Shown: positions 6,740 to 14,257 of the stretch, piece by piece
Numbering within the stretch: the stretch's first letter is position 1
Layout: every line of letters starts with the position of its first letter
Source of the DNA: a virus
Direction: 5' to 3' (one strand)
Length of the DNA: 35,371 nt
Virus record (IMG/VR): IMGVR_UViG_3300010885_010561
Location: 1 to 35,371 of that record
Translations under genes and position numbers: made by a program
The notes under the pieces: model-generated
The model's database searches: none
The model's input: only the letters and a program-made list of their open reading frames with translations
What the model was told of the DNA's origin: nothing

Positions 6740-6880
6740 ATGACTGATGATGAAATCATAGAGCAGATACTCGCTAATAATTGGTGGCCTTTTGATTGCG
6801 TTGATCCCAAGATACTTCAACAGGCCATGCGTAAAAGCAAGCAAGATCAATTGAATGAAGTAGGGGAGGCGTTGTTATGA
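6740..6880 (+). CDS. Hypothetical protein, 46 aa
   Basis: ATG 6740 has GGAG at 6730-6733, six bases upstream. The 46-residue acidic product contains an aromatic motif (NNWWPFDCVDP) between two helices. It ends with an ATGA overlap onto the next gene. It belongs to the chain of coupled tiny genes from 6552 to 8139. It is not recognised. Confidence 0.6.
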   Translation: MTDDEIIEQILANNWWPFDCVDPKILQQAMRKSKQDQLNEVGEALL

Positions 6881-7035
6881 ATAAATTTATGGTTCAAAAT
6901 GAATTCGGTGTATGGGTACTCGATATCTTTGCGCTGTGGCTAGACACTCACAATCTCGGTGACATTGACAATCCGAACCCAATACACAATGTCGTGCCAA
7001 TAGATATATTTTTGATTGGAGTAAGCAATGACTGA
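6877..7035 (+). CDS. Hypothetical protein, 52 aa
   Basis: ATG 6877 overlaps the previous TGA (ATGA), with GGGGAGG at 6862-6868 as ribosome binding site. The product is 52 residues, hydrophobic-aromatic at the N-terminus (FGVWVLDIFALWLDTHNLGD) and then Asn/Pro-rich. The frame runs eight bases into the next gene. No family is recognised. Confidence 0.55.
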   Translation: MNKFMVQNEFGVWVLDIFALWLDTHNLGDIDNPNPIHNVVPIDIFLIGVSND

Positions 7036-7240
7036 CACAACAGGATGGCGTAAGAGACAAATGAAATTAATTGATTTGCACTGGAGCTACATTAAAGGCG
7101 AAGGCCGTGTTAAATACACCAAGGAATTTGATGAAACGGATAATATTGTGAAACTTGATATGTTGCAGGATGTCATTGCCGACTTAAAAGACAAATACAA
7201 TTCTTTGCTATCTCAACCTACCTCTGAGAAGAACACATGA
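7028..7240 (+). CDS. Hypothetical protein, 70 aa
   Basis: ATG 7028 follows TTGGAG at 7016-7021 and overlaps the end of the preceding frame. The 70-residue product is charged and helical, with a likely coiled-coil-forming C-terminal helix (LDMLQDVIADLKDKYNSLLS). The stop overlaps the next ATG (ATGA). The function is unknown. Confidence 0.65.
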   Translation: MTDTTGWRKRQMKLIDLHWSYIKGEGRVKYTKEFDETDNIVKLDMLQDVIADLKDKYNSLLSQPTSEKNT

Positions 7241-7350
7241 ACACATTCTTAAATATATTAACTTGGTTTTTTATATTTACTGGCGTACTAGGCATAGGCA
7301 TTCTAGTATGGTTCATCATGTGGACTATCACAGAAGGGGTTGATCCGTGA
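7237..7350 (+). CDS. Tiny membrane protein, 37 aa
   Basis: ATG 7237 overlaps the previous TGA, and its own stop overlaps the next start (GTGA). Nearly all of its 37 residues form one membrane helix (WFFIFTGVLGIGILVWFIMW) with short polar ends. Overlaps at both ends suggest coupled translation. It could be an accessory membrane factor of infection. Nothing in the sequence defines the role. Confidence 0.6.
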   Translation: MNTFLNILTWFFIFTGVLGIGILVWFIMWTITEGVDP

Positions 7351-7541
7351 AGACAGTACATGCTCATCGGTTTGTTATCATAAAAAAAGGAGGGCAGTAT
7401 GTAAAACCTTTTCTTGATGACTCACCATATTTATTTTTTAAAACTAAACGAGACGCAGAACGAGCGTGCACATTTGATATGCCAAAAGATTACACAGTCA
7501 TTCGCGTGAGGGTAACGGTAGAGCCCGTTAAGTCTTTATGA
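7347..7541 (+). CDS. Hypothetical basic protein, 64 aa
   Basis: This frame starts with GTG at 7347, overlapping the previous TGA, with AGAAGGGG upstream at 7332-7339. The 64-residue product is basic and beta-rich (TVHAHRFVIIKKGGQYVKPF, later YTVIRVRVTVEPVK), with a charged helix (KTKRDAERACTF) between. The pattern of strands, helix and strand suggests a small compact fold. It is not recognised. The stop overlaps the next ATG. Confidence 0.6.
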   Translation: MKTVHAHRFVIIKKGGQYVKPFLDDSPYLFFKTKRDAERACTFDMPKDYTVIRVRVTVEPVKSL

Positions 7542-7756
7542 TTCCACAACCACAATATCAGCACTTACTTGATAGACTTATTCGTATAGAAACGCGTCAA
7601 GTAAAAATTATGGAAGCATTACGAATCGACCCATACACGGGACTACCAACAAGAAAGGAAAACTATGAAAGCGGACGAGACACAAATCGGGGGGACTCAC
7701 TACAAGGACATGACGATCCAACCTTGGACAGTTTTAGAAAACGTCCTAACTACTGA
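7538..7756 (+). CDS. Hypothetical protein, 72 aa, overlapping the DUF3310 gene
   Basis: ATG 7538 overlaps the previous stop (ATGA). The first 45 residues look natural, with a helical segment (YQHLLDRLIRIETRQVKIME) that could form coiled coil. The last 30 codons lie inside the DUF3310 gene in another frame and give a low-complexity polar tail. The long overlap (92 bp) lowers confidence, but there is no other frame covering 7542-7664, so the gene probably exists. Confidence 0.5.
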   Translation: MIPQPQYQHLLDRLIRIETRQVKIMEALRIDPYTGLPTRKENYESGRDTNRGDSLQGHDDPTLDSFRKRPNY

Positions 7757-7907
7757 TGAGTTTATTGGATTCTTGAAGGGTAACATCATCAAGTATGCCA
7801 TGCGTCAAGGTAGAAAAGATTCAGACGATGGCGGTAAGGCACTGCACTATTTGCAGAAACTAAAGGAGCTACAAGATGTCAATTTCAACAGCAACTGGAA
7901 TACTTAA
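7665..7907 (+). CDS. DUF3310 family protein
   Basis: This 80-residue protein has the hallmarks of DUF3310: GGTHYKDMTIQPW at residues 9-21, then a helix with GFLKGNIIKYAMRQGRKD, and a final helix KALHYLQKLKEL. The family is widespread in phages of many hosts, usually near nucleotide or replication genes. Some members are loosely annotated as nucleotide kinase, but no P-loop is present here. AAAGGA at 7655-7660 supports ATG 7665. The biochemical role is not known. Confidence 0.88.
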   Translation: MKADETQIGGTHYKDMTIQPWTVLENVLTTDEFIGFLKGNIIKYAMRQGRKDSDDGGKALHYLQKLKELQDVNFNSNWNT

Positions 7908-8139
7908 TTCACAAGCAAGCATCCCCTTAGGCCAAGCACAAAAGCAATGGGCAACACAGGAGTTTGCATCTGATACGGTGTTTTCGGGGTATGTGCGTGT
8001 GGACAAACTACTCAACGGATATGTCGTTCACTTCTCAAAGAATGAAGGATCGATTACACAAAAGTATGTGGCGCTAACCATAAAAGAAGTCAACGAGATC
8101 ATCACATCAGAGATGGTTAAATTTAAATTGGAGAGTTAA
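7876..8139 (+). CDS. Hypothetical protein, 87 aa
   Basis: ATG 7876 lies inside the end of the DUF3310 gene and has AAAGGAG at 7863-7869. The 87-residue product is mixed alpha/beta with a beta-rich middle (VFSGYVRVDKLLNGYVVHFS) and a C-terminal helix (IKEVNEIITSEMVKFK). Its stop TAA is immediately followed by the polymerase start. No family is recognised. Its position suggests a replication-linked accessory protein, which is inference only. Confidence 0.65.
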   Translation: MSISTATGILNSQASIPLGQAQKQWATQEFASDTVFSGYVRVDKLLNGYVVHFSKNEGSITQKYVALTIKEVNEIITSEMVKFKLES

Positions 8140-10020
8140 TTGACACCCGTATACATTGACTTTGAAACGTACTACTCAGCTACGCATTCTCTAACCAAGA
8201 TGTCGGCAACAGAGTATGTTATGCACCCTGAGACTGAGTTGATCTCATGCGCTTACAAGATAGGCGATGAAGAAACTATCGTGGTCTTTGGTGAAGATAA
8301 GGTTAAGGAAACCTTACAGGCAATTGATTGGTCAGATAAGATGGCCATTGGACATAACATGTCAGGGTTTGATTCGTGCATCATGGCATGGAGGATTAAT
8401 TTAAAACCTGCGATGTGGGGCTGTACTCAGGCTATGGCAACTAGCAAGTACAAAAAGACTTGTGGAGTAAGCTTGAAAGCACTAGCTCATGAGCTGAGCT
8501 TGGGCGCGAAAATGGATTTACTTACTAAGGGTAAACACCTAAGTGATCTGACTACTGCTGATATAAATCAGCTACGAGATTACAACAAGATGGATGTTGA
8601 CCTGTGTGCTAAGTTGTTCAAGGCGTTAGCCAAGGGATTCCCTAAACAGGAGATGCTACTCATAGACATGACAACGAGGATGCTTGTTGAGCCTAAACTT
8701 GAGTTGGACTTTGCCATGGTAGATCAAGCCCTGATCGATGTGAAGGAAGAAAAGAAACAATCCCTCATCGACTTGGCGACCATATTAGAAGTATCAGGAG
8801 ACGAAGATCGAATCAAACTTGAGCTTGCGAGTTCATTAAAGTTCGGTACTTTACTGCAATCTTTGGGCGTGGATGTGCCTCAAAAACCCTCACCAACTAA
8901 CCCTGAGAAGATGACTCATGCTCTGGCCAAGACAGACGAAGGCTTCCTCCAATTGCTCGATCATGCAAACCCACTTGTCTCTGCGGCGGCGCGGGCTCGC
9001 CTTGAAGTAAAGTCTACCATACTAGAAACGCGTCTAGAAGCATTTGTACGAGCGGCCAGGGCCGTGGGCGGTAAGCTACCCGTACCACTAAAGTACTGCG
9101 GTGCGGATACTACAGGTCGATGGTCAGGCGAACAGTACAACATGCAGAACCTACCTAGGGTAAACCCGAAGTTATCAAAGCCTAGCGATGCGTTGAGGAT
9201 GAGTCTGCGTGCCCCGAAGGGTAAGATGATTATTGTGGCTGATCTGTCGGGTATTGAGTTGCGTGTCAATCATTATCTGTGGAAGGTACAAGCATCGATG
9301 GACATGTACGCTGCCGATCCCGAAGCTGACTTGTACAAAGCGTTTGCGTCTGCAAGGTATAAGATCGATCCAGAACAGGTGACAAAGGATCAACGGCAAC
9401 TAGCCAAGGTAGCTCAGTTAGGCCTAGGATTTGGGGCTGGTGCACCTACATTTAAGAAGGTGGCTAAGCTCATGGGTGGGCTAGAGTTGAGCGATGAAGA
9501 GTCTCTTGCCATCGTTACCGACTGGCGTCAAACGTACTCAGATATTGTGGACGGGTGGAAACTGTTTCAGCACTCATTAACCGACATGATGCAAGGAACG
9601 GAGAAAGCAATTGACCCATGGGGTTTGTGCGTAACGGAACATAGGGCTGTAAGACTACCATCAGGCAGGAGTATCTATTACCCTGAGTTGCGAAAAGAAA
9701 ACACCAATGGTAAGTACGATTACTTCTATGGTGCAGGCCGACATAAAGCAAAGATTTACGCTGGAAAGGGCGTAGAGAATTTAGTTCAAGCCTTGGCAAG
9801 AGATGTGATCGCTGACAATTCAATTGAGTTCAAGAGATTAACTAAGCTTTCACCAACGCTCATGGTGCATGACGAACTGGTCTATGTAGTGCCTGAAAAT
9901 TACGCAGAAACCTTGCTCAAGTTACTACATAAAATTATGCGTACACCGCCTAAATGGTGGCCTGAATTAGTGACATGGTCAGAGGGTGATATGGCTGAAT
10001 GTTATGGCGATGCTAAATGA
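8140..10020 (+). CDS. polA: Family A DNA polymerase with 3'-5' exonuclease
   Basis: This 626-residue replicative polymerase has a DEDDy proofreading domain and a Pol I-type core. Exonuclease motifs: D7/E9 in YIDFETY, N73/D78 in GHNMSGFD, and Y148-D152 in YNKMD. Polymerase motifs: A with D368, S370, E373, R375 (ADLSGIELR); B with R419 and K423; C with H577-D578-E579 (VHDE). The O-helix reads RQLAKVAQLGLGFG, placing Leu (427) where E. coli Pol I has Phe762 and Phe (431) where it has Tyr766. There is no 5'-nuclease domain. The start is TTG at 8140, directly after the previous TAA, supported by GGAG at 8130-8133. It would copy the phage genome with the downstream PrimPol-helicase. Confidence 0.95.
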   Translation: MTPVYIDFETYYSATHSLTKMSATEYVMHPETELISCAYKIGDEETIVVFGEDKVKETLQAIDWSDKMAIGHNMSGFDSCIMAWRINLKPAMWGCTQAMATSKYKKTCGVSLKALAHELSLGAKMDLLTKGKHLSDLTTADINQLRDYNKMDVDLCAKLFKALAKGFPKQEMLLIDMTTRMLVEPKLELDFAMVDQALIDVKEEKKQSLIDLATILEVSGDEDRIKLELASSLKFGTLLQSLGVDVPQKPSPTNPEKMTHALAKTDEGFLQLLDHANPLVSAAARARLEVKSTILETRLEAFVRAARAVGGKLPVPLKYCGADTTGRWSGEQYNMQNLPRVNPKLSKPSDALRMSLRAPKGKMIIVADLSGIELRVNHYLWKVQASMDMYAADPEADLYKAFASARYKIDPEQVTKDQRQLAKVAQLGLGFGAGAPTFKKVAKLMGGLELSDEESLAIVTDWRQTYSDIVDGWKLFQHSLTDMMQGTEKAIDPWGLCVTEHRAVRLPSGRSIYYPELRKENTNGKYDYFYGAGRHKAKIYAGKGVENLVQALARDVIADNSIEFKRLTKLSPTLMVHDELVYVVPENYAETLLKLLHKIMRTPPKWWPELVTWSEGDMAECYGDAK

Positions 10021-10109
10021 TATTGACAAACGGTTTTGATGAGACTATATTGGAGTTTCACCCGAAGCGAATCATGACTTTGGGACGTTATTCTATGGAG
10101 AAACAATGA
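10017..10109 (+). CDS. Tiny coupled ORF, 30 aa
   Basis: ATG 10017 overlaps the polymerase TGA, and its own TGA (10107-10109) overlaps the next ATG at 10106, so ATGA junctions occur at both ends. The product is MILTNGFDETILEF followed by a short basic stretch. At 30 residues it is near the limit of belief, but it exactly fills the space between two certain genes in a way that would carry ribosomes across. It may be a real small protein or only a translational bridge. Confidence 0.45.
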   Translation: MILTNGFDETILEFHPKRIMTLGRYSMEKQ

Positions 10110-10759
10110 AGCCGTGGTCATACAGCAATATCGATTCATTCGAGACATGCCCTAAAAAGTTCTATCACACAAAGGTTGCTAAAGATGTAGCAGAGCCTCC
10201 TAACGAGTATAGTGCGTGGGGTACAAGAGTTCATACAGCATGCGAGAATTTCGTTCTCAAAGGCGATCCATTGCCTGAAGGTATGGATCAATGGCAACCT
10301 ATACTTAACAAGCTTACAGCGTTGAAGGGTGAGAAGATAGCAGAGAAACAATTTGCCATCGATAAAAACTTTGAGCCTACTGAATGGTCAACGTCATGGA
10401 GTCGTGGTCTTGCCGACTTGTTAGTTATCAATGGAGATAAAGCATTAGTCGCTGATTACAAAACAGGTAAGCGCAAACTTACCGAGCAGTTGGAGTTGTA
10501 CGCGGGCTATACATTTGCTTACTACCCTGAAGTCAATACGGTAACGACAATGTTTATTTGGCTGAAAGAAAAGAAAATTGATAAAGCCACTATTGAAAGA
10601 GAAGATTTACACACCATATGGCAACCTCTACTTCCAAGAGTTAAGAAGTTAGAAGACGCTTACGAGAATGACAAGTGGCCTGAGAAATCATCAGGCTTGT
10701 GCAAAGCATGGTGTCCAGTAATCACATGCAAGTACAACGGTAAACGAGAGTATCTATGA
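10106..10759 (+). CDS. PD-(D/E)XK nuclease, Cas4/RecB-like, probable Fe-S protein
   Basis: This is a 217-residue protein of the PD-(D/E)XK superfamily. It starts WSYSNIDSFETCPKKFY, the usual opening of Cas4/AddB-type nucleases. It has GTRVHTACE at 39-47 (family His and Glu), D104 in GLADLLV, and D117-Y118-K119 in VADYKTGK as the catalytic D/xxK part. Cys15 with Cys199, Cys203 and Cys208 near the C-terminus could bind a 4Fe-4S cluster, as in Cas4. In phages such proteins act as exonucleases in recombination or DNA processing. The ATG overlaps the preceding tiny ORF, and the stop overlaps the next gene. Confidence 0.88.
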   Translation: MKPWSYSNIDSFETCPKKFYHTKVAKDVAEPPNEYSAWGTRVHTACENFVLKGDPLPEGMDQWQPILNKLTALKGEKIAEKQFAIDKNFEPTEWSTSWSRGLADLLVINGDKALVADYKTGKRKLTEQLELYAGYTFAYYPEVNTVTTMFIWLKEKKIDKATIEREDLHTIWQPLLPRVKKLEDAYENDKWPEKSSGLCKAWCPVITCKYNGKREYL

Positions 10760-11052
10760 CCCCCGAAGCAAAGGTAAAAAAACATGTCAGAGAATTCCTC
10801 AAAACAAAAAACATATGGTACTTCCAACCTGTATCCAATGGCATGGGCAGAGTCGGTATCCCTGATTTTATTTGTTGCTTCAAAGGACATTTCATTGGCA
10901 TCGAGACGAAAGCTATTGGCAAAAGAAATAACACAACCGAAAATCAAAAACAAGTAATGCAAGAGATTACTGAACACGGAGGAAATTGTATCGTGGTCGA
11001 TGATGTAACACAGCTTCACGACTTTTTTGAAAACATAGTATGGAGATTATGA
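10756..11052 (+). CDS. VRR-NUC domain nuclease
   Basis: This 98-residue protein is a stand-alone VRR-NUC domain of the PD-(D/E)XK clan. Catalytic motifs are visible as GIPDF at 34-38 (Asp37), then E50-T51-K52 in GIETKA, and Gln64 in the following helix. The length is normal for phage members. VRR-NUC proteins cut branched or flap DNA and are thought to resolve replication or recombination intermediates. The gene is joined by ATGA overlaps to the Cas4-like gene upstream and the HNH-like gene downstream, forming a nuclease cluster. Confidence 0.9.
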   Translation: MTPEAKVKKHVREFLKTKNIWYFQPVSNGMGRVGIPDFICCFKGHFIGIETKAIGKRNNTTENQKQVMQEITEHGGNCIVVDDVTQLHDFFENIVWRL

Positions 11053-11318
11053 TGACGAAATCAACACCTCAAAAATTGAAATATCAAAAAGCGTACAACG
11101 CAAAACCTGAGGAGGTAGCAAAACGTGTCAAGAACAACGCCGCAAGAAGAGATGCAATCAAGCGAGGCACAGCAAGCGTCGGTGATGGAAAAGATGTTGC
11201 ACATCTCAAGTCATTGGCTAATGGTGGGACTAACTCCAAAGGAAACACGAAAGTGGAATCTCGCTCTACGAATAGAGGATGGCGTGCAGGTTCAGGAAGC
11301 TACAACCCTGATAAGTAA
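11052..11318 (+). CDS. HNH-nuclease-like small protein, 88 aa
   Basis: Three in-frame ATGs exist at 11040, 11049 and 11052. GGAG at 11042-11045 is six bases from 11052, which decides the start. The product is basic. Residues around 48-75 read GDGKDVAHLKSLANGG, then NSKGN, then STNRG. This resembles small phage HNH proteins whose motif normally reads DVDH...GG.N...N..NR. Here the residue before the His is Ala instead of Asp, so metal binding may be weakened. The HNH call is by resemblance. It is also compatible with a non-catalytic DNA-binding relic. Confidence 0.65.
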   Translation: MTKSTPQKLKYQKAYNAKPEEVAKRVKNNAARRDAIKRGTASVGDGKDVAHLKSLANGGTNSKGNTKVESRSTNRGWRAGSGSYNPDK

Positions 11319-12884
11319 ATGAGAATACACAAAGGAAAGAAAGCTGTTGTACTCAAACTCAAAAATCCAAACAGAGTCACAACGGTAATACCAACTGCGG
11401 TTAAGGTCGATGAACATACGGTAGCAATACCCCATCGGCCTGACGAAACAAGAGTACTAAGAAGTCTAGGCTTTGAAGTACCTGACCCAATGCCACTTCA
11501 TTATGAATGGCCAAAGGTGCAAGGCAAGCACACGCCGTTCGAGGCGCAGATCGCTACTGCCTCATTCTTATCTATGTACAGTCGTGCATTTTGCTTGAAC
11601 GATATGGGCACAGGTAAAACCAATTCTGCTCTATGGGCATTTGATTATCTGCGTAAACACAAATCAGTTAAGCGTATGTTAGTCGTGTGTCCGCTGTCTA
11701 CCATGGAAAGAACATGGGCTGATTCGGTGTTCGGTACTTTCCCTCATCTTGAAGCTAGAGTTCTTTATGGTACGCGAGAGCGACGTCGTAGAATTCTGGA
11801 GGAGGAAGCGGATGTCTACATCATCAACATCGATGGTGTAAGCACTATAAAAGATCTGCTGGCGAAGAGGCCTGACATTGATCTCATAGTCGTTGACGAG
11901 TTAGCCCTTGCGCGTAACCAAGGCACGGATAGATGGAAGACGCTAAACATTATATGTAATAAGCAAGTGCCTAGACGAGTGTGGGGTATGACCGGATCGC
12001 CTACACCAAACGCACCGACAGACGCATGGGCACAATGCCGATTGATTACACCTGATAACAAAACTGTACCGATGTACTTTGGTAAATTCAGAGACTTGGT
12101 TATGCGTCAGCTTACTCAATTCAAATGGATACCACGGCAAGAGGCCAACGATATTATCTATGACATGATGCAACCAAGCATTAGGTATTCATTAGACGAT
12201 TGTATTGACCTACCCGAACAGACATTCATTACACGCACAGTAGAGATGACAACAGAGCAAAAGAAAGCCTACAAGGACATGTTGTCCAAGTTGTCTACTG
12301 AGTATCACGGCGGTCATATTCTTGCTGTCAACGAGGCTGTAAAGGCCAACAAACTCATACAAATTGCATGCGGTGTAGCATACGGATTGAACCATCAAGA
12401 AGTATTGATTCCAAGCAAACCAAGGGTTGACGCCTTACAAGAATTGATTGACGAATCACAAGGCAAAGTGATTGTGTTTGTACCATTGACGGCCGCACTT
12501 GAAGCCCTTGCTGAGGAGCTGACCACGCGAGGTTACTCAGTTGAAATTGTTAATGGAGACACCAAAAAGTCAGACAGAGATCGTATATTTTCTAGCTTTC
12601 AGAAGACAGAATACCCGAGGGTTTTAGTCGCCAATGCGGCAACAATGTCACACGGGCTTACCCTAACTGCCGCAACAACAATCGTTTGGTATGCGCCAGT
12701 TCACAGCAATGAGATTTATGAGCAAGCATGCGCCCGAGTGCGACGGCCAGGGCAGACGAGAACGACAGTGATCGCTCACATCTCGGGTTCAGAAGTTGAA
12801 AAAAGAGTGTACCAACGTTTAGAGACAAAACAATCTATGCAAGGTATTTTGTTAGACATGATGAAAGAGAGGCCAATTTCATAA
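11319..12884 (+). CDS. SNF2/DEAD-like superfamily 2 DNA helicase
   Basis: This 521-residue protein has both RecA-like domains. Walker A DMGTGKT is at 95-101, motif II VVDEL near 191-195 (D193, E194), and motif III GMTGSP near 225-230. The helicase C domain runs from KVIVFVPLTAALEALAEEL to motif V (ATMSHGLTLTAA) and motif VI (QACARVRRPGQT, near 469-480). The arrangement is that of phage SNF2-type helicases, which remodel replication forks or recombination intermediates and translocate on double-stranded DNA. The start directly follows the previous stop (TAAATG). It sits among replication genes. Confidence 0.92.
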   Translation: MRIHKGKKAVVLKLKNPNRVTTVIPTAVKVDEHTVAIPHRPDETRVLRSLGFEVPDPMPLHYEWPKVQGKHTPFEAQIATASFLSMYSRAFCLNDMGTGKTNSALWAFDYLRKHKSVKRMLVVCPLSTMERTWADSVFGTFPHLEARVLYGTRERRRRILEEEADVYIINIDGVSTIKDLLAKRPDIDLIVVDELALARNQGTDRWKTLNIICNKQVPRRVWGMTGSPTPNAPTDAWAQCRLITPDNKTVPMYFGKFRDLVMRQLTQFKWIPRQEANDIIYDMMQPSIRYSLDDCIDLPEQTFITRTVEMTTEQKKAYKDMLSKLSTEYHGGHILAVNEAVKANKLIQIACGVAYGLNHQEVLIPSKPRVDALQELIDESQGKVIVFVPLTAALEALAEELTTRGYSVEIVNGDTKKSDRDRIFSSFQKTEYPRVLVANAATMSHGLTLTAATTIVWYAPVHSNEIYEQACARVRRPGQTRTTVIAHISGSEVEKRVYQRLETKQSMQGILLDMMKERPIS

Positions 12885-12943
12885 ACCCTTATTTACAAAT
12901 CAATTTAATTAAATTACAGTAACTCCCCCACAAAGGAAAATGA
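12885..12943 (+). promoter_or_regulatory. AT-rich intergenic gap with weak promoter-like elements
   Basis: This 59-bp spacer is very A/T-rich (ATTTACAAAT, then TTAATTAAATT). TTTACA at 12892-12897 resembles a -35 box, but no -10 at good spacing follows. ACAGTAACT at 12916-12924 also occurs just downstream of the TATAAT at 5701. It ends with AAAGGA at 12933-12938 for the gene at 12944. A promoter is possible but not shown. Confidence 0.3.
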
Positions 12944-13327
12944 ATGAAAATATCAGATGCAGTAGAAATCTACATCAAACTCCGTGATAAGAAAGCTCAA
13001 TTAAAATCAGAGTTTCAAGAAGCGGTTGCACCAGTTCAAGTAAAGATGGATAAACTCGAAGCCAAATTTCTTGAGATCATGAACACAACAGGAGTCGATT
13101 CTCTTAAAACAGAACACGGCACTGCTTACTCTAGCACTAGATCGTCTGCATCGGTAGCTGATAAAGATGCCTTTTTTACTTTCGTAAAAGAAAATAATGA
13201 ATGGCCATTGATAGAAGTCCGTGCATCGTCGACTGCTGTAAAAGAATTCGCTGAAGCTAACGAAGGCGAGTTACCCCCAGGAATCAACTACAACGTTGAA
13301 CGTACAATAAACATCCGCAGATCATAA
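12944..13327 (+). CDS. Conserved-type phage protein with coiled-coil N-terminus, 127 aa
   Basis: This is a 127-residue acidic protein. Residues 1-45 form a long charged helix likely to be coiled coil (KLRDKKAQLKSEFQEAVAPV). The second half contains DSLKTEHGTAYSSTRSSASV, then DKDAFFTFVKENNEWPLIEV, and a final PPGINYNVERTINIRR. I recall this layout from small phage proteins encoded directly upstream of the ssDNA-binding-like protein, as here. The biochemical role is unknown. A partner of the following protein is plausible. AAAGGA at 12933-12938 supports the start. Confidence 0.7.
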   Translation: MKISDAVEIYIKLRDKKAQLKSEFQEAVAPVQVKMDKLEAKFLEIMNTTGVDSLKTEHGTAYSSTRSSASVADKDAFFTFVKENNEWPLIEVRASSTAVKEFAEANEGELPPGINYNVERTINIRRS

Positions 13328-13337
13328 GGAAAACATC

Positions 13338-14252
13338 ATGCGAATTATCCCATTCGACAGTGGCAACTTGCCCTCCCATGTGCGTACAAGAACAGAAGGC
13401 AGAAACGCTTCTATCTTAAGTGGCTTAGGTGGTGGAGGTGGATACCCAGTTATCTCAATCAAAAATAAAGTATTTGCCGTAGTCAAAAACGGTGAGCGTA
13501 CTATTCTCAAGAACCCTAAAGACCCTGACAGTGCCGCAACAAGCATTGAGGTAGTTATTGTGAACGCTAACAAAGGCTTGGCCAAAGTGTTCTACATCAA
13601 AGATTATGATCCTGAGTCAAGCGAGAAGCAAAAGCCTGACTGCTACTCAACCGATGGCGTAGCTCCTGCAAACGATGCACAGAACGCACAGTCCAAGAAG
13701 TGCGCTACATGTATGCACAACCAATACGGTTCTGCTAAGCAAGGCAAAGGTAAAGCTTGCTCTGACACTAAGCGTTTAGCAATTGCGGCTGTAGATCAAA
13801 TCAATGAGCCTATGCTCCTGCGTATTCCTCCTGCATCATTGAAAACACTTGGCGACTACATTAAGTTCTTAGATAACCGTGATGCTGATTTCGATCAAGT
13901 CGTTACTAAAATATCTTTTGAAGCTGATTCATCAAAGCTTGCATTTAAACCTCTTGGGTTCTTAGATGATAAGACCGCCCGTGGTGTTAAGGAAATGGCT
14001 GATACCGATTTAGTCCGTGACATTGTTGGTGGAAGCATGGTTGGCGTACACGAAGACTTAGCTGTTGCCGATCAAAAGGCCATTCTAAAAGAGATAGAAG
14101 AAGACGAAGAGATTCCAAAGCCAGTAAAGAAGATTGTCGCTGAGCCCGTTGATGAAGACGAAGCTCCTAAAAAGAAACCAGTTGCGGCTAAGAAGAAACC
14201 TCCTATTGAAGAAGAGGAATTTGATTTAGACGGAATTAACTTTGACGATTAA
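13338..14252 (+). CDS. Probable ssDNA-binding protein with zinc site and acidic tail, 304 aa
   Basis: This 304-residue protein has a Gly-rich loop (LSGLGGGGGYP, near 28-37) and beta-rich N-terminal half. Four cysteines could bind zinc (C102, then KKCATC with C122 and C125, and C141). A helical middle follows, then a Lys/Pro/Glu linker, and a strongly acidic end EEEEFDLDGINFDD. An acidic C-terminal tail on a flexible linker is the signature of SSB, T7 gp2.5 and T4 gp32, where it recruits partners. I recall relatives in phages encoded among replication genes but without proven function. AAGGAAAA at 13327-13334 supports the start. The assignment is inference from architecture. Confidence 0.65.
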   Translation: MRIIPFDSGNLPSHVRTRTEGRNASILSGLGGGGGYPVISIKNKVFAVVKNGERTILKNPKDPDSAATSIEVVIVNANKGLAKVFYIKDYDPESSEKQKPDCYSTDGVAPANDAQNAQSKKCATCMHNQYGSAKQGKGKACSDTKRLAIAAVDQINEPMLLRIPPASLKTLGDYIKFLDNRDADFDQVVTKISFEADSSKLAFKPLGFLDDKTARGVKEMADTDLVRDIVGGSMVGVHEDLAVADQKAILKEIEEDEEIPKPVKKIVAEPVDEDEAPKKKPVAAKKKPPIEEEEFDLDGINFDD

Positions 14253-14257
14253 TCACA

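Noticed and set aside
8961-9823. Several 70-100 codon minus-strand frames opposite the polymerase
   Set aside because: They are shadows of polymerase motifs, with unnatural composition and no starts supported by ribosome binding sites.
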